64,000 nucleotides of DNA from Bryobacteraceae bacterium (lineage in GTDB: Bacteria > Acidobacteriota > Terriglobia > Bryobacterales > Bryobacteraceae). Below are positions 1 to 9,031 of this stretch, one piece after another. The first letter of the stretch is position 1. Every line of letters starts with the position of its first letter. The notes beneath the pieces were generated by a model, which saw only the letters and a list, made by a program, of their open reading frames with translations, was not told the origin of the DNA and did no database searches. The DNA lies in the NCBI GenBank assembly GCA_025928545.1, contig JAICJH010000015.1:1-64000 (forward strand), in the 5' to 3' direction. The position numbers and the translations under genes are program-made.

Positions 1-141
1 ACTGATGAACTGGAAACTGCCATCTACAAATGGCTGGCAACCTGGAATGGCAAACCAACTCCGTTCGTCTGGAAGGCCTCTGCCGACGTCATTCTCGACA
101 AGGTTCGGCGGTGTAAAGAATTATCTAAGACAGGAGACTAG
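1..141 (+). CDS. IS630-family transposase, C-terminal end (cut by window edge)
   Basis: The open frame from base 1 to the TAG at 139-141 encodes the last 46 residues of a protein. It reads like the tail of IS630/Tc1-type DDE transposases, with the characteristic NGKPTPFVWKASAD stretch followed by ILDKV. The rest, including the DDE residues, lies outside the window, so activity cannot be judged. It ends 31 bases before the convergent TIR-like gene, next to a broken recombinase and a tRNA remnant, so it belongs to a mobile or decayed region. Too short for the ORF track; assignment rests on motif memory. Confidence 0.75.
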   Translation, partial: TDELETAIYKWLATWNGKPTPFVWKASADVILDKVRRCKELSKTGD

Positions 142-172
142 GGCTTTTCGCATATGTGGCTAGCTGGCGGCG

Positions 173-544
173 CTATAGGCTGTTAATAAACGCCTTGACC
201 GCATCCCATGTCCATGCAACTGTATTTGTTCCGAGGAGGTTGGCGCGGTCATCAGTGTAGGCCCATATGCCCAGCACTTTTTTCTTTTCCTCATTGGCGC
301 AACTGAGTTCCCATTTCTGGCCCGTTGAATTCAGAGAGTTCTTGCTAACCAGCGCAATTACACCATCAGAACGACGGATTCGCGTACGGACTTTTTCCTT
401 CCAGTCGGTTTCGTATGCCTCCTTAACGGACATGTCCACGTACTCAAACGGGGAAGATGTTAGGAGTGACTGGCCTTTGAGAAAATCTCGCTGCCGCTCG
501 TCCTCAATAGCAAATGCCACGAAAACAACTTTTTTGCTGGCCAT
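173..544 (-). CDS. TIR-like (MTH538/ThsB-type, DUF1863) domain protein
   Basis: A 123-residue single-domain protein. The beta-1 strand VVFVAFAIEDE, the SPFEYVDMS segment, the DGVIALVSKNS strand and the KWELSCANEEKK helix match the MTH538 TIR-like fold, the domain of Thoeris ThsB and related defence proteins. The Glu in KWEL is at the place of the usual TIR catalytic glutamate. I chose the internal ATG at 544 because AAGGAG stands 7 bases upstream; the ATG at 574 has no such site. It is convergent with the IS630 tail and downstream of a broken recombinase. No ThsA/SIR2 effector is visible inside the window, and a partner could lie beyond base 1. An orphan TIR-like protein of unknown role is equally possible. 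Confidence 0.75.
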   Translation of the reverse strand: MASKKVVFVAFAIEDERQRDFLKGQSLLTSSPFEYVDMSVKEAYETDWKEKVRTRIRRSDGVIALVSKNSLNSTGQKWELSCANEEKKKVLGIWAYTDDRANLLGTNTVAWTWDAVKAFINSL

Positions 545-660
545 ATCGGTCTCCTTCGACGTTGATTCGCCCACTCACCGGGACAATCGACTCTCGTGCA
601 TCTCAGTCTAGCGCTTCAGGAAGTTTATCGGCTAGAAGGATCGGGGCCTGGGCCCAGTTT

Positions 661-1340
661 TCAAACACGACCCGCTCTCATGGGGCGTTCTGGGGGTTCT
701 GAAGATTCCGTCGCCGCTTTGTGGACCCTGCGTACCGCTGCGCTGCTCGCGCCCAATCTTTGGCTGATCTGACGCCATGACAACCCTTCGGTGCGGAGTT
801 CCACAACCTGATCGCGCCGGAATTATGAGGCGAGGTCTGCCTATTGGCCGCCCACTGCGGGTGCCGTTATCACGTGCACGGTCCAGTCCCGCGCATACTC
901 TTTCTCTGAGTCGGGCGCATTCCTGCTTTGCTAGGCTTGCGAGCAAGCTGATGATGGTGTCGCGGAACGGTCCGGCGCTATCGATCCATGCCTCGGTGAA
1001 ACTTCGCCAGTGATCTCTCCAATGTCTGCAAGTATTGAAGCGTCGCCAAGGTGCCTTCCCTCGTGAACCGGTCGAGGGCCCAAAAAATTATCACATCGAA
1101 CCGGTGCTGCATTGAATCTCGGAGCATTCGTTGGAAGGCGGCACGGTCACCCTTGCTACCGCTTTCGTGATCCTCGTACTCCTCCACGATGTGAAACTGC
1201 TGGGTTTCGCAGAACTGCCGTAGCTGACGGCGCTGGTTGTCCGCGTCCTGCCCCTTGTCTCGCGTGCTCACGCGGAGGTAAATCGCTGCATTCGAATGCG
1301 CTGCCGGTTGGTCTGAGTGTCGATTATTCTTCTGCTCCAT
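661..1340 (-). pseudogene. serine recombinase/resolvase, broken by two frameshifts
   Basis: The N-terminal frame (1340 down to about 1006) carries a resolvase catalytic domain: AAIYLRVSTRDKGQ with the serine nucleophile, then FDVIIFWALDRFTREG. Near 1006 the frame shifts, and SFTEAWIDSAGPFRDTII continues in the next frame through GTRSGRPIGRPR. Near 832 it shifts again, and VVELRTEGLSWRQISQRLG, the helix-turn-helix, runs to a TGA at 661. All three parts are collinear and well conserved, so the damage is recent or a sequence error. The ATG at 1340 follows GGAG; the track start at 1376 is unsupported. Function would have been site-specific recombination of a mobile element. Confidence 0.85.
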
Positions 1341-1376
1341 TACTGCTCCATTAAGAAGAGCTTTGGAACAGGCCAT

Positions 1377-1677
1377 TGAAAGTAGAGGAGTTGCTATCGC
1401 TCTGTGTTGACGCCGCAGACGCTAAATTCTTTATTTCCAATCTACGGTCGATTTCCCAAGCTGGACGTCGCGGGTTCGACCCCCGTCTCCCGCTCCATCT
1501 TTTTAACGATCGACACAACCCCGTTTCACTCTGTGCTCCGTTTGTTCCGATTACATCAGTTGCAGGCTTTTCTCAATCTGTGAAGCCCGGCTGCGCCGAA
1601 GACGCCATCGCATCGCACGCGATCAGTCTTATGCGCAAGCCGGGCGAATAGTCGCACCGATATCGAGACTACCGCTA
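1377..1677. other. intergenic stretch at island edge
   Basis: About 300 bases without a convincing gene; the 91-residue ORF here has no recognisable content. The stretch contains the tRNA 3' remnant annotated separately, followed by a short T run. I see no other clear structure. Confidence 0.5.
1460..1497 (+). repeat. tRNA 3'-half remnant, possible attachment site
   Basis: The sequence has an exact tRNA 3' layout: T-stem GCGGG, loop TTCGACC, stem CCCGT, a 7-base acceptor strand CTCCCGC, discriminator T and CCA, followed by a T run. The matching 5' acceptor strand GCGGGAG and the D and anticodon arms are not found upstream, so this is not a complete tRNA gene. Lone tRNA 3' ends are typical attachment-site copies left by integrating elements. 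The amino acid identity cannot be read from this part. Confidence 0.6.
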
Positions 1678-2226
1678 TCAGTTCAGCTTCTTCATCCAGA
1701 TGTTGCGGACGGAGACTTTCGTCGTAGCCTCGATTTCAATTCCGAACTGGCCCGTCCAGTTGTTGGAGGATTCGGGATCGTCATCCACCATAACGGCCAT
1801 CAGTTGCCCATTGACCATATGGATGAAAGTTCCGCCTCTGGCGATGATTGTGTACTGATTCCAGTCGTTGAGCTTCACCAGCTTGCCCAACTCGGTCAGA
1901 TCACCGATCGTTCCCATCAGGCGGCGGGCGCCGAAACCCGCCCCTTCGACAACCTGGCCTCGATAAGCCGTAATGCCCATCGGCGTGTTCTCCGAATAGA
2001 ACTGTCCGGTGAAGATTCGGGAAGGCCAGAAATCGGCTTGAGGACCAGTCTGCATCCAGTCGAGATTGCGTGGGGAATTTTGTAGGTTCGACTGGTGTTG
2101 CGCAGGCGCGAAAGTTGAATCTGCTGAGCGACGTTTAGCCAGTGCTCGCCCGGTCCCGTTAAGCCGGGGCCGGGCGAATCGGGGACTGCGGTTTATAACT
2201 TTTTCAAATAGATATTTTTCACCCAA
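1678..2226 (-). pseudogene. truncated DUF1080 (3-keto-disaccharide hydrolase-like) paralogue
   Basis: The frame from about 2070 down encodes the C-terminal half of a DUF1080 domain: a QADF motif, FTGQFYSENTPMG, a Gly/Arg stretch, then WNQYTIIARGG and NGQLMAVMVDDD, ending VRNIWMKKLN. The neighbour just upstream has the same succession (YQVDFD, GGNIYEQGG, YNHMMVIAQG, NDHLIMLLIDND, VKNIYLKKL), so the two are paralogues. Here the N-terminal half with the LFDGK.LNGW motif is missing, and the ORF start overlaps the end of the neighbour. I read it as a decayed tandem duplicate rather than a working gene. Confidence 0.6.
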
Positions 2227-3187
2227 TATCCACCCGTAGCTTCCACTTCCGGTCCGAGCAGACCGGTGGCGCGGAAATAATTGGGATCGTTGTCGATCAG
2301 CAGCATAATCAGGTGGTCGTTCATGTAGGTTTGAATCGAGTGGCCCTGAGCGATGACCATCATGTGGTTGTAATCGTCTTTGTGGTACCAGGAATCGAGA
2401 GTCGCCTTGTCGGCGAGCGTGGTCATGACGCGAACAGGCTGGCCCGGCTCGGCCAGAAGAACATGACCCGGAGTGTTGATGATCCCCCTGCCGCCCTGTT
2501 CATAGATATTTCCGCCCCATTGGTTGTTGGCGTCAAAATCCACCTGATAACCGTTCATATTCCACTTCGCGAGAGACGCGCGATCGGGTTGTGGAGGGGG
2601 AGGAATTGCACAGGCAACCTGCGCCCGGCCGCCGCCTCCGCCACCTCTGCCGCGCCTCCGAATGCCGCACCTCCGGGACCGCGCCCGCCACCGCTAGCTC
2701 CGAATGCCGCGCCGCCAGGACCGCGCCCGGCACCGCTGCCTCCGCGTCCTCCACCGGCGGCGCGCGGCGGATACTTAGGAGCGTTCCGTGCTTCCGTGAG
2801 AAAGCTGCGGAACTGCATGCCGCCGTTCACGGCCTGCGTCCCCTTCATGTCGTATTTGAGGATGAAGTCGGCGACTTCACCGCCCTTCCAGTAGATATAA
2901 GTTGTGCCGGTGGGATGTTCGCATGCTGTATCGATGTGGATCGCTTCGTCGCGGATGTCCCACATGCCGGGCGCGCCCTCCCAGCCGTTCAAGGTCTTCC
3001 CGTCGAACAACGACTGATACCCGGTGTTGTCGTTGAAGTCGAAGGGCATCCCTCTCTGGCCGCCACCGCGGCCGCTTGCACCAGGGGCGCCCGCCGGGGG
3101 CTGAGGGAACGCCATCTGCGCCACGATCATCAGCGCCGCTGTTCCAGCCGCGGCCGATATTAAGTAATTTCTGGTTGTTTTCATCAT
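2193..3187 (-). pseudogene. secreted DUF1080 protein, frameshifted in its Gly-rich linker
   Basis: The start at 3187 follows AGAGGA and encodes a signal peptide (MMKTTRNYLISAAAG). A DUF1080 concanavalin-like domain follows with YQSLFDGKTLNGWEG, YIYWKGGEVADF and GGMQFRS. After a Gly/Arg-rich linker the frame is lost near 2650; the other frame resumes with RAQVACAIPPPPQPD and KWNMNGYQVDFDANNQ and runs to VKNIYLKKL. DUF1080 enzymes act on sugars outside the cytoplasm, some as 3-keto-glycoside hydrolases. The gene lies 16 bases after the quinoprotein gene in the same operon. The shift sits in a GC-rich repeat, so an assembly error is as likely as a true pseudogene. Confidence 0.8.
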
Positions 3188-3203
3188 TCGATTGTTCCTC
3201 TGA

Positions 3204-4802
3204 TTACCTGCCCATCGGCGTGCCGAAAGCATACATGGTGGCGTCGTTCGTCGCGACATACACCTGTCCGCTGATCGACCAAAGACCTGCCGATTTCACG
3301 AAAGATTTGATCGTCTTGCCGCTGTTCCAGATTGTCTTGCCTGTTGCGCCATCGAGTGCGTACAAGACAGCGGGTGAGGCTGCCGAGCCGCTGCTCAGAG
3401 CGAAGACCACGCCATTCACCACTATCGGAGCCGAGGGCGATGCAATGGCGGGAGATGTCCAGCCCGGCTGCAGCGAAGTGCCGGAGAGCTTGAGCCCCAC
3501 GATGCCGCTGCTCGCGCCTTCCGCCGGAAGCAGAAGCCAGCGAGTCTGTGAAGCATCTTCCCAGGTTGCGAGCGCCGAAGGCGACCAGGTTTTTGAAGTT
3601 GTGGTGGCTGCGGAGGTCGCAAGCGCAGTCTTTCGATCGGCGCCTCCCAGCGTTTCCGCATCCAGGAGAACCACCTTACCCTCTTTAGTGGCCGCGGCTA
3701 CAAGTTCGCGCCCACCCTGCGTGAAGATGACAGGCGAAGTGGCGAATGCGGCGCCCGTATACGAGGCTTTCACGACGAGAGTCGCCGGATCGAGAGCTAC
3801 GATGCTGTTCTGGTTGGCGCCGGCGCTGTCGCCGATCGCAACGTACAGCGTGCCATTCGACGAGACAGCCACCGGACCGACCGGGCTGGCTCCGGACTTC
3901 CATGATTTCACCGCACCAGATTTGATATCGAGCGACCAGACCCCGTTGGGTACGCCGCCGCAGTTGTTGATTGTGGATGTATAGACGGTTTGGTCTATCA
4001 GCACGAGCTCGGTAGCATTGGCATTCGCAGGCAGGAATGGTATGGGTTTGCTGAGTTCCTTGCCCTGCGACTGGCCGACGGAGTGCAGCGCTCCGTCGCT
4101 TGACACAGCGTAGGAAGCTCCCGGGCCCGGACGGTTAATGCCGGCGGGGCCGGCACCACGACCGGACGCACCAGCCGCGCCGCCCGCGAAACCACCGCCT
4201 GCGGCAGCGCCGCCACGCCCGCCTGAACCGCCGCGACCGCCACGGTTAAACAGAGACATCGGGACGCCCTCACCGGGTGCGCCGACTCCGCCGGTTGCAC
4301 CCCGGCCGCCGCCACGTCCACCCAGCGTTGTTCCCACCACGTTCGGCACGAGGCTTGTGGCGCGTGTGACGCCGCCAGTCATCCCGCCAGGACATGCAGC
4401 CGTTGCAGCCGATGGAGCCGGCGCGTCAAAATGCTTCGTCCATGCGATCACGCCCGTATCGATTTCGTATCCATACAGGTTGTTGCCGCTCCCCACCACG
4501 TTGCCGGGTGACGGATCGAGCTGAGCCGTATTGCCGCTGACGCCTTCGCTCAGTGTTTCACGCGGCGTGTGTCCGACTTTCACCGTCCACTGCAGGGTGA
4601 AATCCGGCTTCTGCACGCCTTCGACGGAGATGGCTGTATCCGACCGGACCCATGCCGTGCGCTGCGCGTCTGCGCGGCTGGTGGTCCATCCACCGCCTGG
4701 ACCTCGCCCTCCCTGTGCATATGCCATACCCGTCGCAACGACCGATGATGTAAGAGCGACGGTGGAAAACCGCTTCATTGTGCTTTTCATTTTTGTAATC
4801 AC
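3204..4802 (-). CDS. secreted PQQ-like beta-propeller protein
   Basis: A 532-residue exported protein. The GTG at 4802 has AGGAG six bases upstream, fused to the previous gene's stop codon, so I keep this start. A signal peptide (ending near GMAYAQ) precedes propeller blades with the quinoprotein patterns NNLYGYEIDTGVIAWTK, GVWSLDIKSGAVKSW, NSIVALDPATL and VLYALDGATGKTIWNSG. A Gly/Arg-rich insertion (about residues 180-225) interrupts the propeller. No cytochrome c motif is present. It is the middle member of an operon with a second propeller gene upstream and DUF1080 downstream, suggesting periplasmic oxidation linked to carbohydrate or related substrate breakdown. Whether it binds PQQ or is a structural propeller is unknown. 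Confidence 0.8.
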   Translation of the reverse strand: MITKMKSTMKRFSTVALTSSVVATGMAYAQGGRGPGGGWTTSRADAQRTAWVRSDTAISVEGVQKPDFTLQWTVKVGHTPRETLSEGVSGNTAQLDPSPGNVVGSGNNLYGYEIDTGVIAWTKHFDAPAPSAATAACPGGMTGGVTRATSLVPNVVGTTLGGRGGGRGATGGVGAPGEGVPMSLFNRGGRGGSGGRGGAAAGGGFAGGAAGASGRGAGPAGINRPGPGASYAVSSDGALHSVGQSQGKELSKPIPFLPANANATELVLIDQTVYTSTINNCGGVPNGVWSLDIKSGAVKSWKSGASPVGPVAVSSNGTLYVAIGDSAGANQNSIVALDPATLVVKASYTGAAFATSPVIFTQGGRELVAAATKEGKVVLLDAETLGGADRKTALATSAATTTSKTWSPSALATWEDASQTRWLLLPAEGASSGIVGLKLSGTSLQPGWTSPAIASPSAPIVVNGVVFALSSGSAASPAVLYALDGATGKTIWNSGKTIKSFVKSAGLWSISGQVYVATNDATMYAFGTPMGR

Positions 4803-4811
4803 GTAGCGCTC

Positions 4812-6389
4812 CTATTTTGCGACCCCGAAGCAATAAAACGCTCCGTCAAACGTGCTGATATAGGCTTTGCCGTTGATGGCAGTCATACCGCTTCCATGGT
4901 TCCAGCCCGCGATCTGGTCGCCGCTGGACCATAGAAGCTTGCCATTGGCCGAATCGAACGCGTATATGGTTGCGTGTCTTGAATTGGCAATTCGGCTGGC
5001 GCTTTGGCCAGTACCGGGTTTACGCGGCGCTTCATCCCAGGCTATGTCGGGGGCCCTCTGATAAGTGTCTTCGCCGGCGCCATTGACAAACAGAATGCCG
5101 TTGGCATAAATCGCTTCGTCGCCCTGATCGATATCTCCGTAAGTCCACGCGGGCACGAAATGCAGCTTGCCGGCGGTCTCTTCTACTTTGAGAACCGCCA
5201 CGCCGCCCTTGTCGGGCTTGCCAATCTCAATGGGTGAGTGGTAAGTATCGGCCAAAGGTCCGAGGAAGGGCACGGCAACAAACAACTGCCCGGCGGGATC
5301 TATCCAGGTTGCCATTGCGCCCCAGACTCCGGCAGCGTCGTAGCGCGCGGCCGGATTGCACATCAGCGGGCTGCGGTCCAGCATCTCGGAGTGTTTGTCG
5401 AAAGGTGGATCCTGACCCACAATCGCGTCGCGGTCCACCATCCAGACACGGCATTCCTTGCTGCTACCGAACAAAAGGTGCTTGCCTTTGTAGTCGATCA
5501 CCATCGGAGTGACGTTGATGTCGAGATCGCGGGTATGCATCCAGTTCGCATTGGGAGGTGCAAACCAGCCCATCAGCTGAAGTTGCTTGTTCGCGTCTTC
5601 TTTTACGCCGACGATCGCGTTGCCCAGGCTTTTGGTTTGCGGGTCGTAAGTGCCGTCACCCGTCCCGAGATATGCGGTGCCGTCCGGCGCGATTGCTACA
5701 CCGCGGCGACCCCACAACCCGCCGCCCGCCGGCAGAAAGGCGCTGGCCTTTCTGGTGGCGAGATCGAAGGCGTAAAACGCGTTGCCCACACCGCCGCAGC
5801 CCTGCGATGTAGCGGTGTAGATCACGCCGTTCACCAGATTCAACGCCCATGGCTTGCCGTTGGGGGGCATGAATTTTTGGGGCAAGGCGAGATCTTCGCC
5901 GTCGGCGACGTTGATCTCATGCAGGCGGCCGTCCCCCGCGACTGAATAGAGGGTGAATTTTCCCGGGCCACTCCCCGGACCCACTGCGGGAACGGCCGTC
6001 TGTCCGCCCGGGCAGAGAGTACCGCCATTGCCGGTAATCTCAAACGGAATAATTTCAAAGCTCTTGTGCCATAGCTCTTTGCCGGTGGCTGTATCGTAGG
6101 CCCACAACTCATCGGAGATCCCCGAGATCACAGCGATCTCTTTGGGTCCACCGTTTGTAGCCACGTTCTGCAGAATGAGTGGCGAGAACAGACTATGCAT
6201 TTGCCGCGGGGCGCTTTTCAGCTGTACCTTCCACAGCAGCTTCATCGTCTTGACGTTGGTCTTGTTGAAGACCTTTTCGTCTTTAATCCAGCCGGTGCGG
6301 CCGGGATCTCCTCCGTCAGCCACATAGTCGGCCGCCCAGCCTGCGATACACCCGAAGACGGCAACTCCCAAAAGAAACTTACGCATCAT
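4812..6389 (-). CDS. secreted PQQ-like (quinoprotein) beta-propeller protein
   Basis: A 525-residue protein with a signal peptide (MMRKFLLGVAVFGCIAGWA) directly followed by the mature DGGDPGRTGWIKDEK start typical of acidobacterial quinoprotein-like propellers. Blades show DELWAYDTATGKELWHKSF, NAFYAFDLATRKA and TIYAFDSANGKLLWSSGDQIAG, and the end AYISTFDGAFYCFGVAK resembles the C-termini of the two other propellers in this window. GAGAGGA precedes the ATG pair at 6389. It is the first gene of a minus-strand operon with the second propeller (9-base gap) and DUF1080. Likely periplasmic; the electron acceptor is not evident. Confidence 0.8.
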   Translation of the reverse strand: MMRKFLLGVAVFGCIAGWAADYVADGGDPGRTGWIKDEKVFNKTNVKTMKLLWKVQLKSAPRQMHSLFSPLILQNVATNGGPKEIAVISGISDELWAYDTATGKELWHKSFEIIPFEITGNGGTLCPGGQTAVPAVGPGSGPGKFTLYSVAGDGRLHEINVADGEDLALPQKFMPPNGKPWALNLVNGVIYTATSQGCGGVGNAFYAFDLATRKASAFLPAGGGLWGRRGVAIAPDGTAYLGTGDGTYDPQTKSLGNAIVGVKEDANKQLQLMGWFAPPNANWMHTRDLDINVTPMVIDYKGKHLLFGSSKECRVWMVDRDAIVGQDPPFDKHSEMLDRSPLMCNPAARYDAAGVWGAMATWIDPAGQLFVAVPFLGPLADTYHSPIEIGKPDKGGVAVLKVEETAGKLHFVPAWTYGDIDQGDEAIYANGILFVNGAGEDTYQRAPDIAWDEAPRKPGTGQSASRIANSRHATIYAFDSANGKLLWSSGDQIAGWNHGSGMTAINGKAYISTFDGAFYCFGVAK

Positions 6390-6727
6390 GAATTATTCCT
6401 CTCGTACCTGATCGATCTGTTCTCACGCCTGCCGCTCAAGACCGTTGGGGTCGTTAAACACCTTGTATTCCGTCTCTTCCGAATTGGGTGTTGGCAATTC
6501 CGGCCCATTTCCTGCGCCTCGAATAATAAACGATGATATACTATCTACCTAACCAGTTGTGCCGTTCCCTGTCGCGGACGACCTCTTTATGAACTGGTCG
6601 GGCCAGCTGAAACGTCTGCTGGTTCTGGCTATGGCGGCAGGGCTCCGGGGCTTGGTCGTTGGACCGGGCGCTTTCACATAACACTGTGCACAGGGAAGTT
6701 ATACGCATGGCAGGGGGACGGAGACAT
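6390..6727. other. divergent intergenic region
   Basis: About 340 bases separate the minus-strand quinoprotein operon from the plus-strand amidohydrolase gene; ORFs here overlap on both strands and look like shadows. It should hold both promoters. ATGATATACTATC at 6533-6545 shares 9 of 13 bases with the palindromes around the GntR gene (12957 and 14007), which is too weak to call a site. I see no other clear structure. Confidence 0.4.
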
Positions 6728-7660
6728 ATGACGATCAATCGCCGCCGGTTCTTAGGTACAGTCGCCGCTGCGGGTGCCGCTTCAGGTTTGCGCGCGCAGG
6801 CGCCGCAATGGTCGTCGCCAGTCATCGACATGCATTTCCACATGCGTGGAACTCCGGAAGCCAATGCCGCGCATCTTGACGGCTGCGGCGTCACGATGGC
6901 GAATCTTCTGACCCAGGCCGGCGCCGTCGATCGCGTACGCGCCGTGCAGGAGCGTTATCCAAAACGCTTCGTCTGGTACGGCAGCACCGACATCACCAAA
7001 CCGGGGGCGGAAGCACTTCTGACCCAAACTATCAAGAACGGCGCGGGCGGCATCGGGGAATTGAAATCCCACGTGGAGGCCGATGGGCCTGAACTCCGCC
7101 GAATGTATGCGCTCGCCGCGGAACTGGATGTGCCGATTCTTATCCACTTCCAGGAGGTGCCTCATACCGAAAACGAGGGGACTTTTGCCTCGGGCTTCAA
7201 ACGTTTTGAAGCAATTCTGAAAGAGTATCCCAGGACAAGATTTTTCGGACACGCCGACGCCTTCTGGGCCAATGTGAGCGCGGATTACGCCAACCAGGAA
7301 GCGTATCCGTCGGGTCCGATCAAGCGGGGCGGGCTCACCGACAAATTGCTCTCGGACTATCCGAATCTCTTCGCAGACATGTCCGCTAATTCCGGCAACA
7401 ACGCACTCTCCAGAGATCCGGACTTTACGCCGGACTTTCTCAAACGCCATCAGGACAAACTGGTTTTCGGCAGCGATTGCGGCTGTACGGATGGGAATGG
7501 CGGCGGAGTGGCGCAGGCTAATAACCCGGCGGCCAACAGGCTTTCAGGCAAGTGCGTAGCTCGCGAAACTCTCTCGGTTCTTCAAAAATCCACATCGCCC
7601 GCACTGTTCGCCAAACTCGTTTGGGAAAACGCGCACAAATTCCTGCGCCTTCCGGCGTAG
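6728..7660 (+). CDS. amidohydrolase-family protein with Tat signal
   Basis: I place the start at the ATG at 6728, preceded by GGGACGGAG, because it gives a textbook twin-arginine signal (NRRRFLGTVAAAGAA) right at the N-terminus. The mature part is an amidohydrolase-2 type TIM barrel: the metal-binding HxH in IDMHFHMRG, IGELKSHVE, PILIHFQEVPH, FFGHADAFW and the C-terminal FGSDCGC aspartate. Such enzymes hydrolyse or decarboxylate cyclic and aromatic substrates. Export by Tat suggests a metal-loaded periplasmic enzyme. It is followed immediately by an MFS transporter, so the pair may process and import a compound. The substrate cannot be inferred. Confidence 0.8.
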   Translation: MTINRRRFLGTVAAAGAASGLRAQAPQWSSPVIDMHFHMRGTPEANAAHLDGCGVTMANLLTQAGAVDRVRAVQERYPKRFVWYGSTDITKPGAEALLTQTIKNGAGGIGELKSHVEADGPELRRMYALAAELDVPILIHFQEVPHTENEGTFASGFKRFEAILKEYPRTRFFGHADAFWANVSADYANQEAYPSGPIKRGGLTDKLLSDYPNLFADMSANSGNNALSRDPDFTPDFLKRHQDKLVFGSDCGCTDGNGGGVAQANNPAANRLSGKCVARETLSVLQKSTSPALFAKLVWENAHKFLRLPA

Positions 7661-7662
7661 TC

Positions 7663-8985
7663 TTGCCTCAAAAAGCCACCTTCGCTCCCAACGCCGCTGG
7701 GCGTGGCGACCAGGCACCGGCGACCAACGAAGCCCCGCCAACTCGCGTTCGGAGGGTGATTCTCGGTCTCACCGTCGCAGCCTACATGATCACCTATATG
7801 GATCGCGTGATTATGGGTGTGACGATCCCGTCCATTCAGAAGGACCTGGGCCTCTCACTGGCCACGATGGGGACCATTACTTCTTGTTTCCGATTGGCCT
7901 ACTCTCTGTTTCAGATCCCGGGCGGGTGGTTGGGCGATAGATTCGGACCGCGGCGCACGCTGACGGCCATCGTCACATGGTGGTCGATGTTTACCGCGGC
8001 TACTGCGCTGGCGTGGAATGCGGTTTCCATGGCGACTCTTCAGGTTCTGTTCGGCATGGGCGAAGCGGGCGCGTATCCGGTAGCTACCAGATCTCTGGCG
8101 CGTTGGGCATTGCCCGCCGAGAGGGGCTTCGCACAGGGCATCACCCACGCCGGTGCGCGCCTGGGTGGCGCGATCACGCCTCCCCTTGTGGTGTTCGTGA
8201 TGGTCCGTTATGGCTGGCGCGTACCTTTCGTCTGTTTTGGAGGTCTCGGCATTTTATGGGCGCTGGTATGGTTTTGGTATTACCGCGACGATCCCGCGCT
8301 GCATCCCCGAACGAACGAAGCTGAGCGGGCATTGCTCCGCGGCAGCCTGGGGACCTCCGGCAAGACCAGAAAGGCTGTGCCCTGGAAGAGCATCCTCTCT
8401 ACGCCGCAGATGTGGATCATATCTGGAATGTATTTTTGCTATGCGTACAATCTCGATTTTTATCTGACCTGGTTTCCCAAGTACCTCAATTCCGAACGAG
8501 GACTGAACCTGACGAAGATGGGTCTGTACGCCAGTATTCCTCTCGCGGCGGGAGTCGCGGGCGATCTGTTCGGAGGCTGGTTTTCCGATGTCCTCTTTAA
8601 GCACACGGGAAACCTGAAGCTTTCGCGGCGCGTGGTTGCGTTGGGAGGGTTTCTTTTGGCCGCCGGCGCAATCTGGCCCGCCTTCATTATTCACGATCCG
8701 GTAAAGAGCGTTCTTTGCTCCGGACTGGTGATGTTCGGGCTCGAAACAACAGTTGGCGTTTCGTGGGCCCTGACACTCGACATTGGCGGAGAATTCGCAG
8801 GCTCAGTCTCGTCGGTGATGAACTGCATCGGGAACGCCGGCGGCGCGGTGGCCACGTTCATGGTTCCGAGATTCGTCCAGACATACGGATGGCATGTTCC
8901 GTTCCTGGTGATTTGCGGCTTGTCTCTGCTGGCGGCGGTATTGTTTCTCAGAATCGATGCGGGCAGGAAAATCATACCCACCTGA
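7663..8985 (+). CDS. MFS transporter, anion:cation symporter (sugar acid) type
   Basis: A twelve-helix MFS permease. Helix 1 begins at RRVILGLTVAAYMITYMDRV and the loop 2-3 signature GGWLGDRFGPRRTL is intact; GMGEAGAYPVATRSLARW and FGGWFSDVLFK follow the ACS-family pattern seen in glucarate, galactarate and hexuronate carriers. The track start (7552) would overlap the amidohydrolase by over 100 bases, so I prefer the TTG at 7663, two bases past its stop; a GTG at 7756 is another option. Coupled to the amidohydrolase upstream, it probably imports the product or substrate of that enzyme. Confidence 0.75.
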   Translation: MPQKATFAPNAAGRGDQAPATNEAPPTRVRRVILGLTVAAYMITYMDRVIMGVTIPSIQKDLGLSLATMGTITSCFRLAYSLFQIPGGWLGDRFGPRRTLTAIVTWWSMFTAATALAWNAVSMATLQVLFGMGEAGAYPVATRSLARWALPAERGFAQGITHAGARLGGAITPPLVVFVMVRYGWRVPFVCFGGLGILWALVWFWYYRDDPALHPRTNEAERALLRGSLGTSGKTRKAVPWKSILSTPQMWIISGMYFCYAYNLDFYLTWFPKYLNSERGLNLTKMGLYASIPLAAGVAGDLFGGWFSDVLFKHTGNLKLSRRVVALGGFLLAAGAIWPAFIIHDPVKSVLCSGLVMFGLETTVGVSWALTLDIGGEFAGSVSSVMNCIGNAGGAVATFMVPRFVQTYGWHVPFLVICGLSLLAAVLFLRIDAGRKIIPT

Positions 8986-9031
8986 CTGATCGATCTCGCG
9001 CGCGGCGCGGCTGGCGCGGCCAGGTGAGCTG

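Noticed and set aside
2313-2894. Plus-strand ORF of 193 residues opposite the DUF1080 gene
   Set aside because: It is Pro/Ala-rich because it is the complement of the Gly/Arg repeat; the minus strand has a real domain.
6533-6545. ATGATATACTATC as a third GntR operator
   Set aside because: Only 9 of 13 bases match and it is not palindromic, so it is mentioned but not called a site.
8984-8995. TGATCGATCT near the end of the MFS gene as an operator
   Set aside because: It lies between two convergent gene ends, where an operator is not expected, and lacks the outer bases of the palindrome.
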